DNA from: Pseudescherichia sp032055545
GTDB lineage: Bacteria; Pseudomonadota; Gammaproteobacteria; Enterobacterales; Enterobacteriaceae
Length of the DNA stretch: 64,000 nt
Reading direction: 5' to 3'
Assembly: GCA_032055545.1 (NCBI GenBank)
Contig: DAMBQR010000016.1
Coordinates: forward strand, 1-64,000
Below are positions 1-7,383 of this stretch, one piece after another. The position numbers were made by a program, and so were the translations under genes. Under the pieces are notes generated by a model. The model had not been told where the DNA came from and did no database searches. It worked only from the letters and a program-made list of their open reading frames with translations. Each line of letters starts with the position of its first letter. Within the stretch, counting starts at the first letter, position 1.

Positions 1-131
1 ACGGTTTTGCCAGCATTCAGACGCTCAAGCACACGATTTTCAAAGGCCTGGGTTTCTTCCATTATTGCCTGCATATCCGACAATCTTATATTCGGGCGCG
101 GAGTATCACTCCGCGCCGGGTGGGGCATCAT
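1..131 (-). CDS. mtlR: Mannitol operon repressor MtlR, N-terminal part only
   Basis: The reverse strand reads from a double ATG (131 and 128) into a protein beginning MMPHPARSDTPRPNIRLSDM and continuing to the window edge through MEETQAFENRVLERLNAGKT. This matches the start of E. coli MtlR (DTLRPNNRLSDMQ...ETQAFENRVLERLNAGKTV). MtlR represses the mannitol operon. Its first ATG overlaps the mtlD stop in an ATGA arrangement (128-131), so it is translationally coupled as the last gene of mtlADR. Only about 43 residues are inside the window. A start at the internal ATG at position 80 is possible but would lose conserved sequence. Confidence 0.9.
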   Translation of the reverse strand, partial: MMPHPARSDTPRPNIRLSDMQAIMEETQAFENRVLERLNAGKT

Positions 132-1276
132 GCCTGAGCGTTATAAACGTTAACCGCTTCAACGACAACGTCGCTTGTGCTTTCCAGACCGGAGATCTGC
201 GCCAGCGCAGCCTGCGGGCCTTTTTCGTCAATCAGCGCGGCCAGCTCAAGCGCCTGCGGATCCTGCTCGCTGCGGTAGTGCATGGCAGCGGCGATCCCTT
301 TTACCAGGTTCTCGTGCGGCAGGCCGTACTCCAGGGTGCCCAGCAGCGGCTTGATCAGACGGTCGCCACTGCTCAGCTTACGCAGCGGCTGGCGGCCTAC
401 GCGCTCAACGTCATCCTTCAGGTACGGGTTCTCAAAGCGGCCAAGGATCTTCTCGATATAGGCAGCGTGCTTCGCCTCATCAAACTGGTAACGTTTGATC
501 AGCACCGCGCCGCTCTCCTCCATCGCCCCTTTCACTACCGCGCGGATCGTCTCATCAAGAATGGCGTCGCGAATGGTCTGATGGCCTGCCTGGCGGCCAA
601 GGTACGCGGTTATAGCATGGCCGGTGTTCAGGGTGAAGAGCTTACGCTCCACAAAGGCCATTAAATTATCTGTCGGTTCCATACCCGGGATGTTCGGCAG
701 TGCGCCTTTGAACTGGGTTTTGTCTACAATCCACTCGCTAAAGGTCTCAACGGTCACCTCCAGCGGATCGTTAGCGGCAGAGGCCGACGGCGGAACAATA
801 CGGTCTACGGCCGAGTCTACGAAGCCGACGTGCGCTTCAACCCAGGCTTTGTCCTCATCGGCCAGCGCATTAAGAACATGCCCTTTCAGCTGGGTCGTAC
901 CGCGCACCATGTTCTCACAGGCGATGATATTCAGCGGGGTTTCTACGCCCTGGGCTTTACGCTTCGTCAGTCCTTTGGCAATTGCGGGTGCGATGCGCTC
1001 CAGCACAACCGGGCCGACCGCCGTGGTCACGAGATCGACTTCGGCGATCAGATCGACGACCTCATCACCGATGCTGCTCACCGCGTTGACGCCGGAGACG
1101 GTATCAACCTGCTCGTTTTCACCCACCACATGAACCTGATAGCTATGACGGGCATTCAGGGCGTCGAGCACCGTCTGATTCACATCGGCGAACGTCAGCG
1201 TAATCCCGGCGTCCGCCAGCAGTTTGCCGATGAAGCCACGTCCGATATTACCTGCGCCAAAATGTAATGCTTTCAT
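128..1276 (-). CDS. mtlD: Mannitol-1-phosphate 5-dehydrogenase
   Basis: Oxidises mannitol-1-phosphate, the product of the MtlA PTS, to fructose-6-phosphate with NAD+ in the cytoplasm. The protein starts MKALHFGAGNIGRGFIGKLL, a Rossmann dinucleotide-binding loop (GAGNIGRG, residues 7-14), and is 382 aa like E. coli MtlD. Conserved family segments such as NIIACENMVRGT and KLFTLNTGHAITAYLG are present; the latter contains the Lys/Asn/His active-site region of the long-chain mannitol dehydrogenases. The reading frame is open 21 codons further upstream, but the 1276 start restores the family N terminus. It lies second in mtlADR, 95 bp after mtlA. Confidence 0.97.
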   Translation of the reverse strand: MKALHFGAGNIGRGFIGKLLADAGITLTFADVNQTVLDALNARHSYQVHVVGENEQVDTVSGVNAVSSIGDEVVDLIAEVDLVTTAVGPVVLERIAPAIAKGLTKRKAQGVETPLNIIACENMVRGTTQLKGHVLNALADEDKAWVEAHVGFVDSAVDRIVPPSASAANDPLEVTVETFSEWIVDKTQFKGALPNIPGMEPTDNLMAFVERKLFTLNTGHAITAYLGRQAGHQTIRDAILDETIRAVVKGAMEESGAVLIKRYQFDEAKHAAYIEKILGRFENPYLKDDVERVGRQPLRKLSSGDRLIKPLLGTLEYGLPHENLVKGIAAAMHYRSEQDPQALELAALIDEKGPQAALAQISGLESTSDVVVEAVNVYNAQA

Positions 1277-1303
1277 AGTGTTAACCTTCATTAATGTTTT
1301 TAC

Positions 1304-1362
1304 CCGAGAGGGCTGGGGTGAGGCTCTGACCTCACCCAAACCCTCTCCGCAAAGGGAGAGGG
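1304..1362. repeat. Intergenic double-hairpin repeat between mtlA and mtlD
   Basis: Two perfect 8-bp stems lie back to back: GGGTGAGG (1316-1323) with CCTCACCC (1330-1337), and CCCTCTCC (1341-1348) with GGAGAGGG (1355-1362). The first is nested in a longer imperfect palindrome, because GAGAGGG at 1306-1312 can also pair with CCCTCTC at 1341-1347, giving two mutually exclusive folds. There is no T-tract, so it is not a factor-independent terminator. Similar pyrimidine/purine hairpins are common intergenic repeats in enterobacteria. In this position it could protect the mtlA message from 3' decay and lower mtlD output relative to mtlA; that is inference. Confidence 0.6.
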
Positions 1363-1371
1363 GAGGAGGGC

Positions 1372-3297
1372 TTACTTGTTCAGCAGCGCCAGCACTTCTT
1401 CAACGCTATCGGTATGCGCCAGGCGCTCGATAATAGACTCATCGTCCAGGGCGTTGGTCAGGCTGGTAATCACCTGAATATGCTCATTATTACGTGCGGC
1501 GATGCCGATGACCAGACGGGCAATGTCATCTTCCTCTTCACCGAAGCGCACGCCCTGCGGGTACTGGCAGAACACGACGCCGGTCTTCAGCACGCGATCT
1601 TTCGCTTCAACCGTACCGTGCGGAACGGCGATGGACTCACCCAGGTAGGTCGGGGTCAGTTTTTCACGCTCCAGCATGGCGTCGATATACTCTGGCTGCA
1701 CGTAGCCGCCTTTCACCAGCTGCTCACCGGCAAAGCGAATCGCCTCTTCTTTATGGCTCGCGGTGCGGCCCAGGAAGATGTTCTCCGCACCCAGCTTGAA
1801 CAGATGGCTGTTGCTGTCGTCAATGCTGTCCTGCAGGCTGGTACGTACTTTCGCTTCGTTATCCGTGTGACGCTGAGCCGCCACCAGACGCTCGGTCAGG
1901 TTGCTATAGAGGCCGCTGTCGAGGAAGTTGGTCAGCGAAATGTGCTGCGCTTGCGGAACCTGGCGCATCGCACGCTCGGTCAGGTCGCGGTGGGTAATCA
2001 CCACGTCCACGTCTGCCGGCAGGCTGTTGATCGCGCTGTTGGTGACGGAGATGTTGGTCAGGCCAGCATCCTGTACTTTCTTACGCAGCACGCCCGCACC
2101 CATAGCACTTGAACCCATCCCGGCGTCACAGGCTACGATGATTTTACGCACGTGGCTCAGGTCGTTAGAGGCCGCGCCCGCCGCCAGCGGCGTTCCCGCA
2201 GCGGCAGTGGTTGCGCCTTTGGATTCCGCTTTCATGTCCTGCATACGGCGGGTTGCCGCTTCGATATCGTCCTCTTCTTTCACCTTGCTGGTTTTCAGCA
2301 GGATGGCGGAGATCACGAAAGAGACCGCCATCGCAGCGAAGATCGCAGCGATGTTAGCGAAGTAGGCACCTTTCGGCGTCATTGCCAGCACGGCCAGGAT
2401 AGAGCCAGGGGAAGCCGGAGAGACCAGGCCGCCGTTCAGCACGCTCAGAGTGAACACGCCGGTCATACCGCCAAGGATAACGGCGATCAGCAGACGCGGG
2501 TTCATCAGCACGTACGGGAAGTAAATTTCGTGAATACCGCCGAGGAAGTGGATGATAGCCGCCCCGCCCGCAGACTGTTTCGCGCTGCCACGACCAAAGA
2601 ACATGTATGCCAGCAGGACGCCCATACCCGGACCCGGGTTCGCTTCGATCAGGAAGAAGATAGACTTGCCGAGATCGTGGGACTGCTGGATACCCAGCGG
2701 CGAGAAGATACCGTGGTTGATGGCGTTGTTGAGGAACAGGATTTTCGCCGGTTCAACAAAGATAGACGCCAGCGGCAGCATGTCATGGACAACCATGAAG
2801 TTAACGCCAGCGGCCAGGATTTTGGACAGCGCTTCAACCAATGGACCAATGCCGAGGAACGCCAGAATCGCGAGGATCATACCGATGATGCCCGCGGAGA
2901 AGTTGTTCACCAGCATTTCGAAGCCGGATTTGATCTTGCCATCAACCCAGACATCAAAGCGTTTGATCGCCCAGCCGCCCAGCGGACCGGCAATCATTGC
3001 GCCAAGGAACATCGGCATATCCGCACCGACGATGACGCCCATAGTGGTGATAGCACCGACCACGCCGCCGCGATCGCCGCCCACCAGGCGACCACCGGTA
3101 TAACCGATCAGCAGCGGCAGCAAATAGGTAATCATTGGGCCGACAAGTTTTGCCAGCGTTTCGTTAGGCAACCACCCTGTTGGAATAAACAACGCGGTGA
3201 TAATACCCCAGGCGATAAACGCGCCGATGTTAGGCATTACCATGTTGCTGAGAAAACGACCAAAGCTTTGCACTCTGATCTTGATATCGGATGACAT
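1372..3297 (-). CDS. mtlA: PTS mannitol-specific transporter subunit IICBA
   Basis: Inner-membrane permease and phosphotransferase that imports mannitol as mannitol-1-phosphate. The 641-aa protein begins MSSDIKIRVQSFGRFLSNMV and has three fused domains: the IIC membrane domain with about eight helices (roughly 1-345, including the substrate-loop motif GGIHEIYFPYVLMNPRL), a linker rich in Ala/Thr/Glu, the IIB domain with the phosphorylated cysteine in IIVACDAGMGSSAMGAG, and the C-terminal IIA domain with the His in ESIAVPHGTVEAKD. Its length is close to E. coli MtlA (637). The open frame extends 15 codons further, but 3297 gives the family start. First gene of the operon, behind the CRP array. 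Confidence 0.97.
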   Translation of the reverse strand: MSSDIKIRVQSFGRFLSNMVMPNIGAFIAWGIITALFIPTGWLPNETLAKLVGPMITYLLPLLIGYTGGRLVGGDRGGVVGAITTMGVIVGADMPMFLGAMIAGPLGGWAIKRFDVWVDGKIKSGFEMLVNNFSAGIIGMILAILAFLGIGPLVEALSKILAAGVNFMVVHDMLPLASIFVEPAKILFLNNAINHGIFSPLGIQQSHDLGKSIFFLIEANPGPGMGVLLAYMFFGRGSAKQSAGGAAIIHFLGGIHEIYFPYVLMNPRLLIAVILGGMTGVFTLSVLNGGLVSPASPGSILAVLAMTPKGAYFANIAAIFAAMAVSFVISAILLKTSKVKEEDDIEAATRRMQDMKAESKGATTAAAGTPLAAGAASNDLSHVRKIIVACDAGMGSSAMGAGVLRKKVQDAGLTNISVTNSAINSLPADVDVVITHRDLTERAMRQVPQAQHISLTNFLDSGLYSNLTERLVAAQRHTDNEAKVRTSLQDSIDDSNSHLFKLGAENIFLGRTASHKEEAIRFAGEQLVKGGYVQPEYIDAMLEREKLTPTYLGESIAVPHGTVEAKDRVLKTGVVFCQYPQGVRFGEEEDDIARLVIGIAARNNEHIQVITSLTNALDDESIIERLAHTDSVEEVLALLNK

Positions 3298-3439
3298 AAA
3301 ACACCCCTTCTTATGTTTGCTACGCGCAGGGCGGAAGCCCAACTTTTTTTGTTAACGAGGCGGCAGAGGTAGCCGAACCCATGTTCTGTGTGGCGAATCT
3401 GGCACTGAATCAATGAACTGTCCAGATGGTACGGGTTGA

Positions 3440-3616
3440 TGTGATCTGGCTCACATCAAAATAGGGTGCACTCCCCATTTAGGCGTGATGACGATCACAA
3501 ATCATAGGTGTAAAAAAAGAACAGCGGATAAAAAAAAGACGGTAAGAGGCTGTTAATGTGATGTTAATCACATTTATGTGGTCTTACTTTGTTATTCATT
3601 TGTGATTTAGATCACA
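3440..3616. promoter_or_regulatory. Array of four CRP sites upstream of mtlA
   Basis: Four copies of the consensus core TGTGA-N6-TCACA lie in the 432-bp mtlA-yibI divergent gap: 3440-3455, 3484-3499 (CGTGA left arm), 3557-3572 and 3601-3616. Three are perfect in both arms. The E. coli mtl promoter is known to carry five CRP sites, so this is a conserved strong catabolite-control region. The spacings between site centres (44, 73 and 44 bp) put neighbouring members of each pair about four helical turns apart. The rest of the gap (3298-3439 and 3617-3729) has no gene. The MtlR operator was not located. Confidence 0.9.
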
Positions 3617-3729
3617 AGAAATTTTCTCCAGCCGTTTTCTTAACGTGAGCAATAGCACCTTCTTATTTTGTCGCTCGGCAATACTGTAACTCAGCTACAT
3701 CTTCTCAGCGTAAATTCGAGGTCCACACT

Positions 3730-4059
3730 ATGTTCCTGAATTACTTTGCGCTCGGCATCCTGATTTTCGTCTTTCTGGTGCTCTTCTACGGCATCATCAT
3801 TATTCATGACATTCCCTACCGGATTGCCAAAGCGCGTAACCATCCCCATGCCGATGCGATCCACATTGCGGGCTGGGTGAGCCTGTTTACTCTGCACGTG
3901 CTGTGGCCGTTTCTCTGGATCTGGGCCACCCTCTACCGTCCTGAACGCGGATGGGGGATGCAATCTCATGTTAACGGCGGCAACGATCTCCAGCTGCAAC
4001 AGCGCGTGGAAGCGCTTGAGAGAGAGCTGAAGAGAATGCAATCGCGAGCGGGGGAGTAG
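3730..4059 (+). CDS. yibI: YibI, DUF3302 small inner-membrane protein
   Basis: A 109-aa protein with two hydrophobic helices (about residues 4-26 and 43-72) separated by a short basic loop, and a C-terminal helix ending LQQRVEALERELKRMQ that looks like a short coiled coil. Size, partner gene and position next to mtlA match E. coli YibI. The family's function is not known; members are almost always encoded just before an HlyD-type membrane-fusion protein, as here (3-nt gap to yibH). A GAGG ribosome-binding site precedes the ATG. A role in assembling or stabilising the YibH pump is inference from gene pairing. Confidence 0.9.
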   Translation: MFLNYFALGILIFVFLVLFYGIIIIHDIPYRIAKARNHPHADAIHIAGWVSLFTLHVLWPFLWIWATLYRPERGWGMQSHVNGGNDLQLQQRVEALERELKRMQSRAGE

Positions 4060-4062
4060 CGT

Positions 4063-5199
4063 ATGGATCTGCTGATCGTCTTAACCTATGTCGCCCTGGC
4101 CTGGGCCGTTTTTAAAATATTCCGCATTCCGGTTAATCAGTGGACGCTCTCCACGGCGGCGTTAGGGGGCATATTTCTCGTTAGCGCCCTGATCCTGTTA
4201 ATGAACTACAACCACCCCTATACCTTTACAGCACAGAAGGCGGTGATCTCGATTCCCATTACTCCGCAGGTCACCGGCATCGTGAGTGAGGTGACGGACA
4301 AATCAAACCAGCTGATTAAAAAGGGTGACGTGCTTTTTAAGCTTGACCCTGTTCGGTATCAGGCCAGGGTGGACAGGCTGAGCGCCGACCTGGTCACGGC
4401 CACCCACAATATTCACGTCCTCAAAGCGCAGCTGGCGGGCGCCCAGGCCAATACCACCCGCGTGTCGGCCGAGCGCGACCGCCTCTATAAAGACTACCAG
4501 CGCTACGTGCGCGGCAGCCGGGCGAGGGTAAATCCGTTCTCTGAAAGTGATATCGACAACGCGCGGCAGAACTATCTGGCCCAGGATGCGATGGTAAAAA
4601 CTTCCGTGGCCGACCAGGTGCAGATCCAGAGCCAGCTGGACAGCATGGTCAACGGCGAGCAGTCGCAGATCGTTAGCCTGCGGGCGCAGCTGACGGAGGC
4701 AAAATATAACCTTGAGCAGACGGTGATCCGCGCCCCCAGCGATGGCTACGTTACCCAGGTGCTGATCCGCCCGGGAACCTACGCCGCCGCGCTGCCCCTG
4801 CGTCCGGTGATGGTCTTTATTCCCCAGCAGAAGCGGCAGATTGTGGCCCAGTTCCGCCAGAACTCCCTGCTACGTCTTGAGCCGGGCGACGAGGCGGAGG
4901 TGGTGTTTAACGCCCTGCCTGGCCAGGTGTTCAAGGGCAAGCTGACCGCTGTCCTGCCCGTGGTACCAGGCGGCTCCTACCAGGCACAGGGCGTACTGCA
5001 ATCGCTGACGGTGGTGCCCGGGACCGACGGCGTGCTCGGCACCATTGAGCTGGAGCCAAACGCCGAGGTTGACGCACTGCCGGACGGCATCTATGCCCAG
5101 GTGGCGGTCTACTCCGATCACTTCCACCACGTCTCGGTGATGCGCAAAGTGCTGCTGCGGATGACCAGCTGGATGCACTACCTCTATCTTGACCATTAA
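4063..5199 (+). CDS. yibH: YibH, HlyD-family membrane-fusion protein
   Basis: A 378-aa periplasmic adaptor of the HlyD/EmrA type, same length as E. coli YibH. The N terminus holds two hydrophobic stretches (about 2-20 and 28-48). Then come the first half of the lipoyl domain (AVISIPITPQVTGIVSEV), an alpha-helical hairpin (about 95-210), the second lipoyl half (APSDGYVTQVLIRPG) and a beta-barrel. Such proteins bridge an inner-membrane transporter to the outer membrane, but no transporter gene adjoins, so the cargo is unknown. Co-transcribed with yibI and followed by a strong terminator. Confidence 0.92.
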   Translation: MDLLIVLTYVALAWAVFKIFRIPVNQWTLSTAALGGIFLVSALILLMNYNHPYTFTAQKAVISIPITPQVTGIVSEVTDKSNQLIKKGDVLFKLDPVRYQARVDRLSADLVTATHNIHVLKAQLAGAQANTTRVSAERDRLYKDYQRYVRGSRARVNPFSESDIDNARQNYLAQDAMVKTSVADQVQIQSQLDSMVNGEQSQIVSLRAQLTEAKYNLEQTVIRAPSDGYVTQVLIRPGTYAAALPLRPVMVFIPQQKRQIVAQFRQNSLLRLEPGDEAEVVFNALPGQVFKGKLTAVLPVVPGGSYQAQGVLQSLTVVPGTDGVLGTIELEPNAEVDALPDGIYAQVAVYSDHFHHVSVMRKVLLRMTSWMHYLYLDH

Positions 5200-5203
5200 T
5201 CTC

Positions 5204-5243
5204 AAAAGGCAGGAATGTGCCAGGCATCACCTGCCTTTTTTTT
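5204..5243 (+). terminator. Factor-independent terminator after yibH
   Basis: A 9-bp stem AAAGGCAGG (5205-5213) with CCTGCCTTT (5230-5238), followed by a run of eight T that starts inside the stem and ends at 5243. It begins five bases after the yibH stop and closes the yibIH unit. Confidence 0.9.
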
Positions 5244-5290
5244 CATCGCTGATCCATAATTACTTTTTTCTGGGTAGACAGGATCTCGCA

Positions 5291-5899
5291 ATGAAACTTA
5301 TCGGCAGCTACACCAGCCCCTATGTACGCAAAATCTCCGTTATCCTGCTGGAGAAGGGGATCACCTTTGAATTTGTAAATGAGTTTCCCTATAACGGCGA
5401 AAACGGCGTGGCGCACTACAATCCGCTGGGCAAAGTCCCGGCGCTGGTCACCGACGAGGGGGAGGTCTGGTACGATTCGCCTGTCATTGCTGCTTACCTG
5501 GAGCTACTGGACGTCGCGCCCGCGATGCTGCCGCAGGAGCCTAAAGCCGCGCTGAAGCTGCGCCAGATAGAGGCCCTGGCCGATGGGGTGATGGACGCCG
5601 CGCTGGTCTCGGTGCGCGAGCAGGCTCGGCCAGCGGCCCAGCAGTCGGAAACCGAGCTGCTGCGCCAGCGGGAGAAAATCAGCCGCGCGCTGGATATGCT
5701 GGAAAAGCACGTCAGCGAAGGCGATATCCAGCCGGATAGCCTTAACGTTGCCACTATCGCCGTGGCCTGCGCTATCGGCTATATCAACTTCCGCCGCGTC
5801 TCCCCCGGCTGGTGCGTGGACAGGCCACAGCTGGTGAAGCTGGTGGAGACCCTGTTCCAGCGGGAAAGCTTTGCCCGTACCGAACCGCCAAAGTCCTAG
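5291..5899 (+). CDS. yibF: Glutathione S-transferase-like protein YibF
   Basis: A 202-aa cytoplasmic protein with the two-domain GST fold: an N-terminal thioredoxin-like domain (MKLIGSYTSPYVRKISVIL, with the glutathione-recognising segment KVPALVTDEGEVWYDSPVI) and an all-helical C-terminal domain from about residue 85. Length and start match E. coli YibF. The substrate is not established; E. coli YibF binds glutathione but its physiological reaction is unclear. The frame is open 34 codons upstream but only the ATG at 5291 gives the family N terminus. It is a separate unit from yibH because a terminator intervenes, and it reads toward selA. Confidence 0.93.
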   Translation: MKLIGSYTSPYVRKISVILLEKGITFEFVNEFPYNGENGVAHYNPLGKVPALVTDEGEVWYDSPVIAAYLELLDVAPAMLPQEPKAALKLRQIEALADGVMDAALVSVREQARPAAQQSETELLRQREKISRALDMLEKHVSEGDIQPDSLNVATIAVACAIGYINFRRVSPGWCVDRPQLVKLVETLFQRESFARTEPPKS

Positions 5900-5928
5900 T
5901 CCATCATACTGACAGCCTGCGCCGGTAC

Positions 5929-5984
5929 GCTGTACAATCCCCCTTCACGTCGAATCCCCTCCGGCGGGAGGGGTAATCTACAGC
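5929..5984 (+). promoter_or_regulatory. Structured leader upstream of selA, possible SelB-responsive element
   Basis: A stem CCCCTCC (5956-5962) with GGAGGGG (5967-5973) closes a GGCG tetraloop 22 bases before the selA ATG. An outer helix GCTGTA (5929-5934) with TACAGC (5979-5984) can close a larger structure, and GCCTGC (5915-5920) competes through GCAGGC (5983-5988). No T-tract follows, so it is not a terminator. In E. coli, SelB is reported to bind a SECIS-like structure in the selA 5' leader and reduce selAB expression. This hairpin is in the right place; whether its loop meets SelB's requirements is not shown. Confidence 0.45.
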
Positions 5985-5994
5985 AGGCTTTGTC

Positions 5995-7383
5995 ATGACC
6001 CTTGAACAGCGCTCACTTTTCAGCCAAATCCCGGCAACCGATCGTCTGCTGCACGCCGACGCCTTTGTTGTCTTAGTCGATACCTTCGGTCACCGCCGCG
6101 TCGTAGACACCCTGCGCCAGCTTCAGGAGGAGGCGCGTCTTGCGGTGCGCGAAACCCAGGCCCTGCCGGACTGGAGCGCGGACTGGGCAGCGGCGACGCA
6201 GAGTCGTCTGACGCAGCATGAAACCCGCGCCCTGCGGCCGGTATTTAACCTCACCGGCACGGTGCTGCATACCAATCTTGGACGCGCCCTACAGGCGGAG
6301 GTTGCCATCGACGCGGTTGCCGAGGCGATGCGTACCCCGGTGACGCTGGAGTATGCCCTCGACGAGGCCGGGCGTGGCCATCGCGATCGCGGCGTGGCGG
6401 ATCTGCTCTGCCGCCTCACCGGCGCGGAGGATGCCTGTATTGTGAATAACAACGCGGCGGCGGTGCTGCTGATGCTGGCCGCGCTGGCGAATGGCAAAGA
6501 GGTGGTGGTATCGCGCGGTGAGCTGGTAGAGATTGGCGGTGCGTTCCGTATTCCGGACGTGATGCGCCAGGCGGGCTGCGTGCTGCATGAGGTGGGCACC
6601 ACCAACCGCACCCATGCTAAAGACTATCGTGAGGCGGTGAACGAGAATACGGCCTTGCTGATGAAGGTCCATACCAGCAACTATGCCGTTACTGGCTTCA
6701 CTAAAGCAGTAGAGGAGGCGGAGCTGGTGCAGATCGGCCTGCCGCTGGAGGTGCCGGTGGTGGCCGACCTGGGCAGCGGCTCGCTGATCGATCTCAGCCA
6801 GTACGGCCTGCCGAAAGAGCCGATGCCGCAGGAGATGATTGCCGCTGGCGTTAGCCTGGTGAGCTTCTCCGGAGATAAGCTGCCCGGCGGCCCGCAGGCG
6901 GGGATCATCATCGGTAAGCGTGAGATGATTGCGAAGCTCCAGCAGCACCCGCTGAAGCGCGCCCTGCGGGTGGATAAGATGACCCTCGCTGCGCTGGAGG
7001 CGACGCTCAGGCTCTATCTGCACCCGGAGAAGCTGGCCGAACGGCTGCCGACCCTGCGCCTGCTGACCCGCAGCGCGGACGATATTCGCCAGCAGGCCGA
7101 GCGGCTCAAGCCCGCACTGGAGAGCCGCTACGCTGAGTTTCTGGTTCAGGTTGAAGCCTGCCAGTCGCAAATCGGCAGCGGCTCGCTGCCGGTGGACAGG
7201 CTGCCCAGCGCGGCGCTGACCTTTACCCCGCGCGACGGACGCGGTAGCCGCCTCGAGGCGCTGGCGGCACAGTGGCGCGCCCTGCCGCAGCCGGTGATTG
7301 GCCGTATCTCCGACGGTCGTCTGTGGCTCGATCTGCGCTGTCTTGACGATGAATCCCGCTTTTTGAACAGGTTACTGAAATGA
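5995..7383 (+). CDS. selA: L-seryl-tRNA(Sec) selenium transferase
   Basis: Converts seryl-tRNA(Sec) to selenocysteyl-tRNA(Sec) with selenophosphate, using pyridoxal phosphate. The 462-aa protein (E. coli 463) carries the PLP lysine in SFSGDKLPGGPQAG at residue 295, the same number as in E. coli, and the fold-type I glycine/asparagine segments GTVLHTNLGRA and VNNNAAAVLL. SelA is a homodecamer in the cytoplasm. It overlaps selB by four bases (ATGA), giving coupled translation. selC and selD are not in the window. No defect seen. Confidence 0.97.
   Translation: MTLEQRSLFSQIPATDRLLHADAFVVLVDTFGHRRVVDTLRQLQEEARLAVRETQALPDWSADWAAATQSRLTQHETRALRPVFNLTGTVLHTNLGRALQAEVAIDAVAEAMRTPVTLEYALDEAGRGHRDRGVADLLCRLTGAEDACIVNNNAAAVLLMLAALANGKEVVVSRGELVEIGGAFRIPDVMRQAGCVLHEVGTTNRTHAKDYREAVNENTALLMKVHTSNYAVTGFTKAVEEAELVQIGLPLEVPVVADLGSGSLIDLSQYGLPKEPMPQEMIAAGVSLVSFSGDKLPGGPQAGIIIGKREMIAKLQQHPLKRALRVDKMTLAALEATLRLYLHPEKLAERLPTLRLLTRSADDIRQQAERLKPALESRYAEFLVQVEACQSQIGSGSLPVDRLPSAALTFTPRDGRGSRLEALAAQWRALPQPVIGRISDGRLWLDLRCLDDESRFLNRLLK

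Noticed and set aside
5956..5973. selA leader hairpin as a factor-independent terminator of yibF
   Set aside because: The GC-rich stem is followed by TAATCTACAG with no T-tract, and it lies only 22 bases from the selA start.
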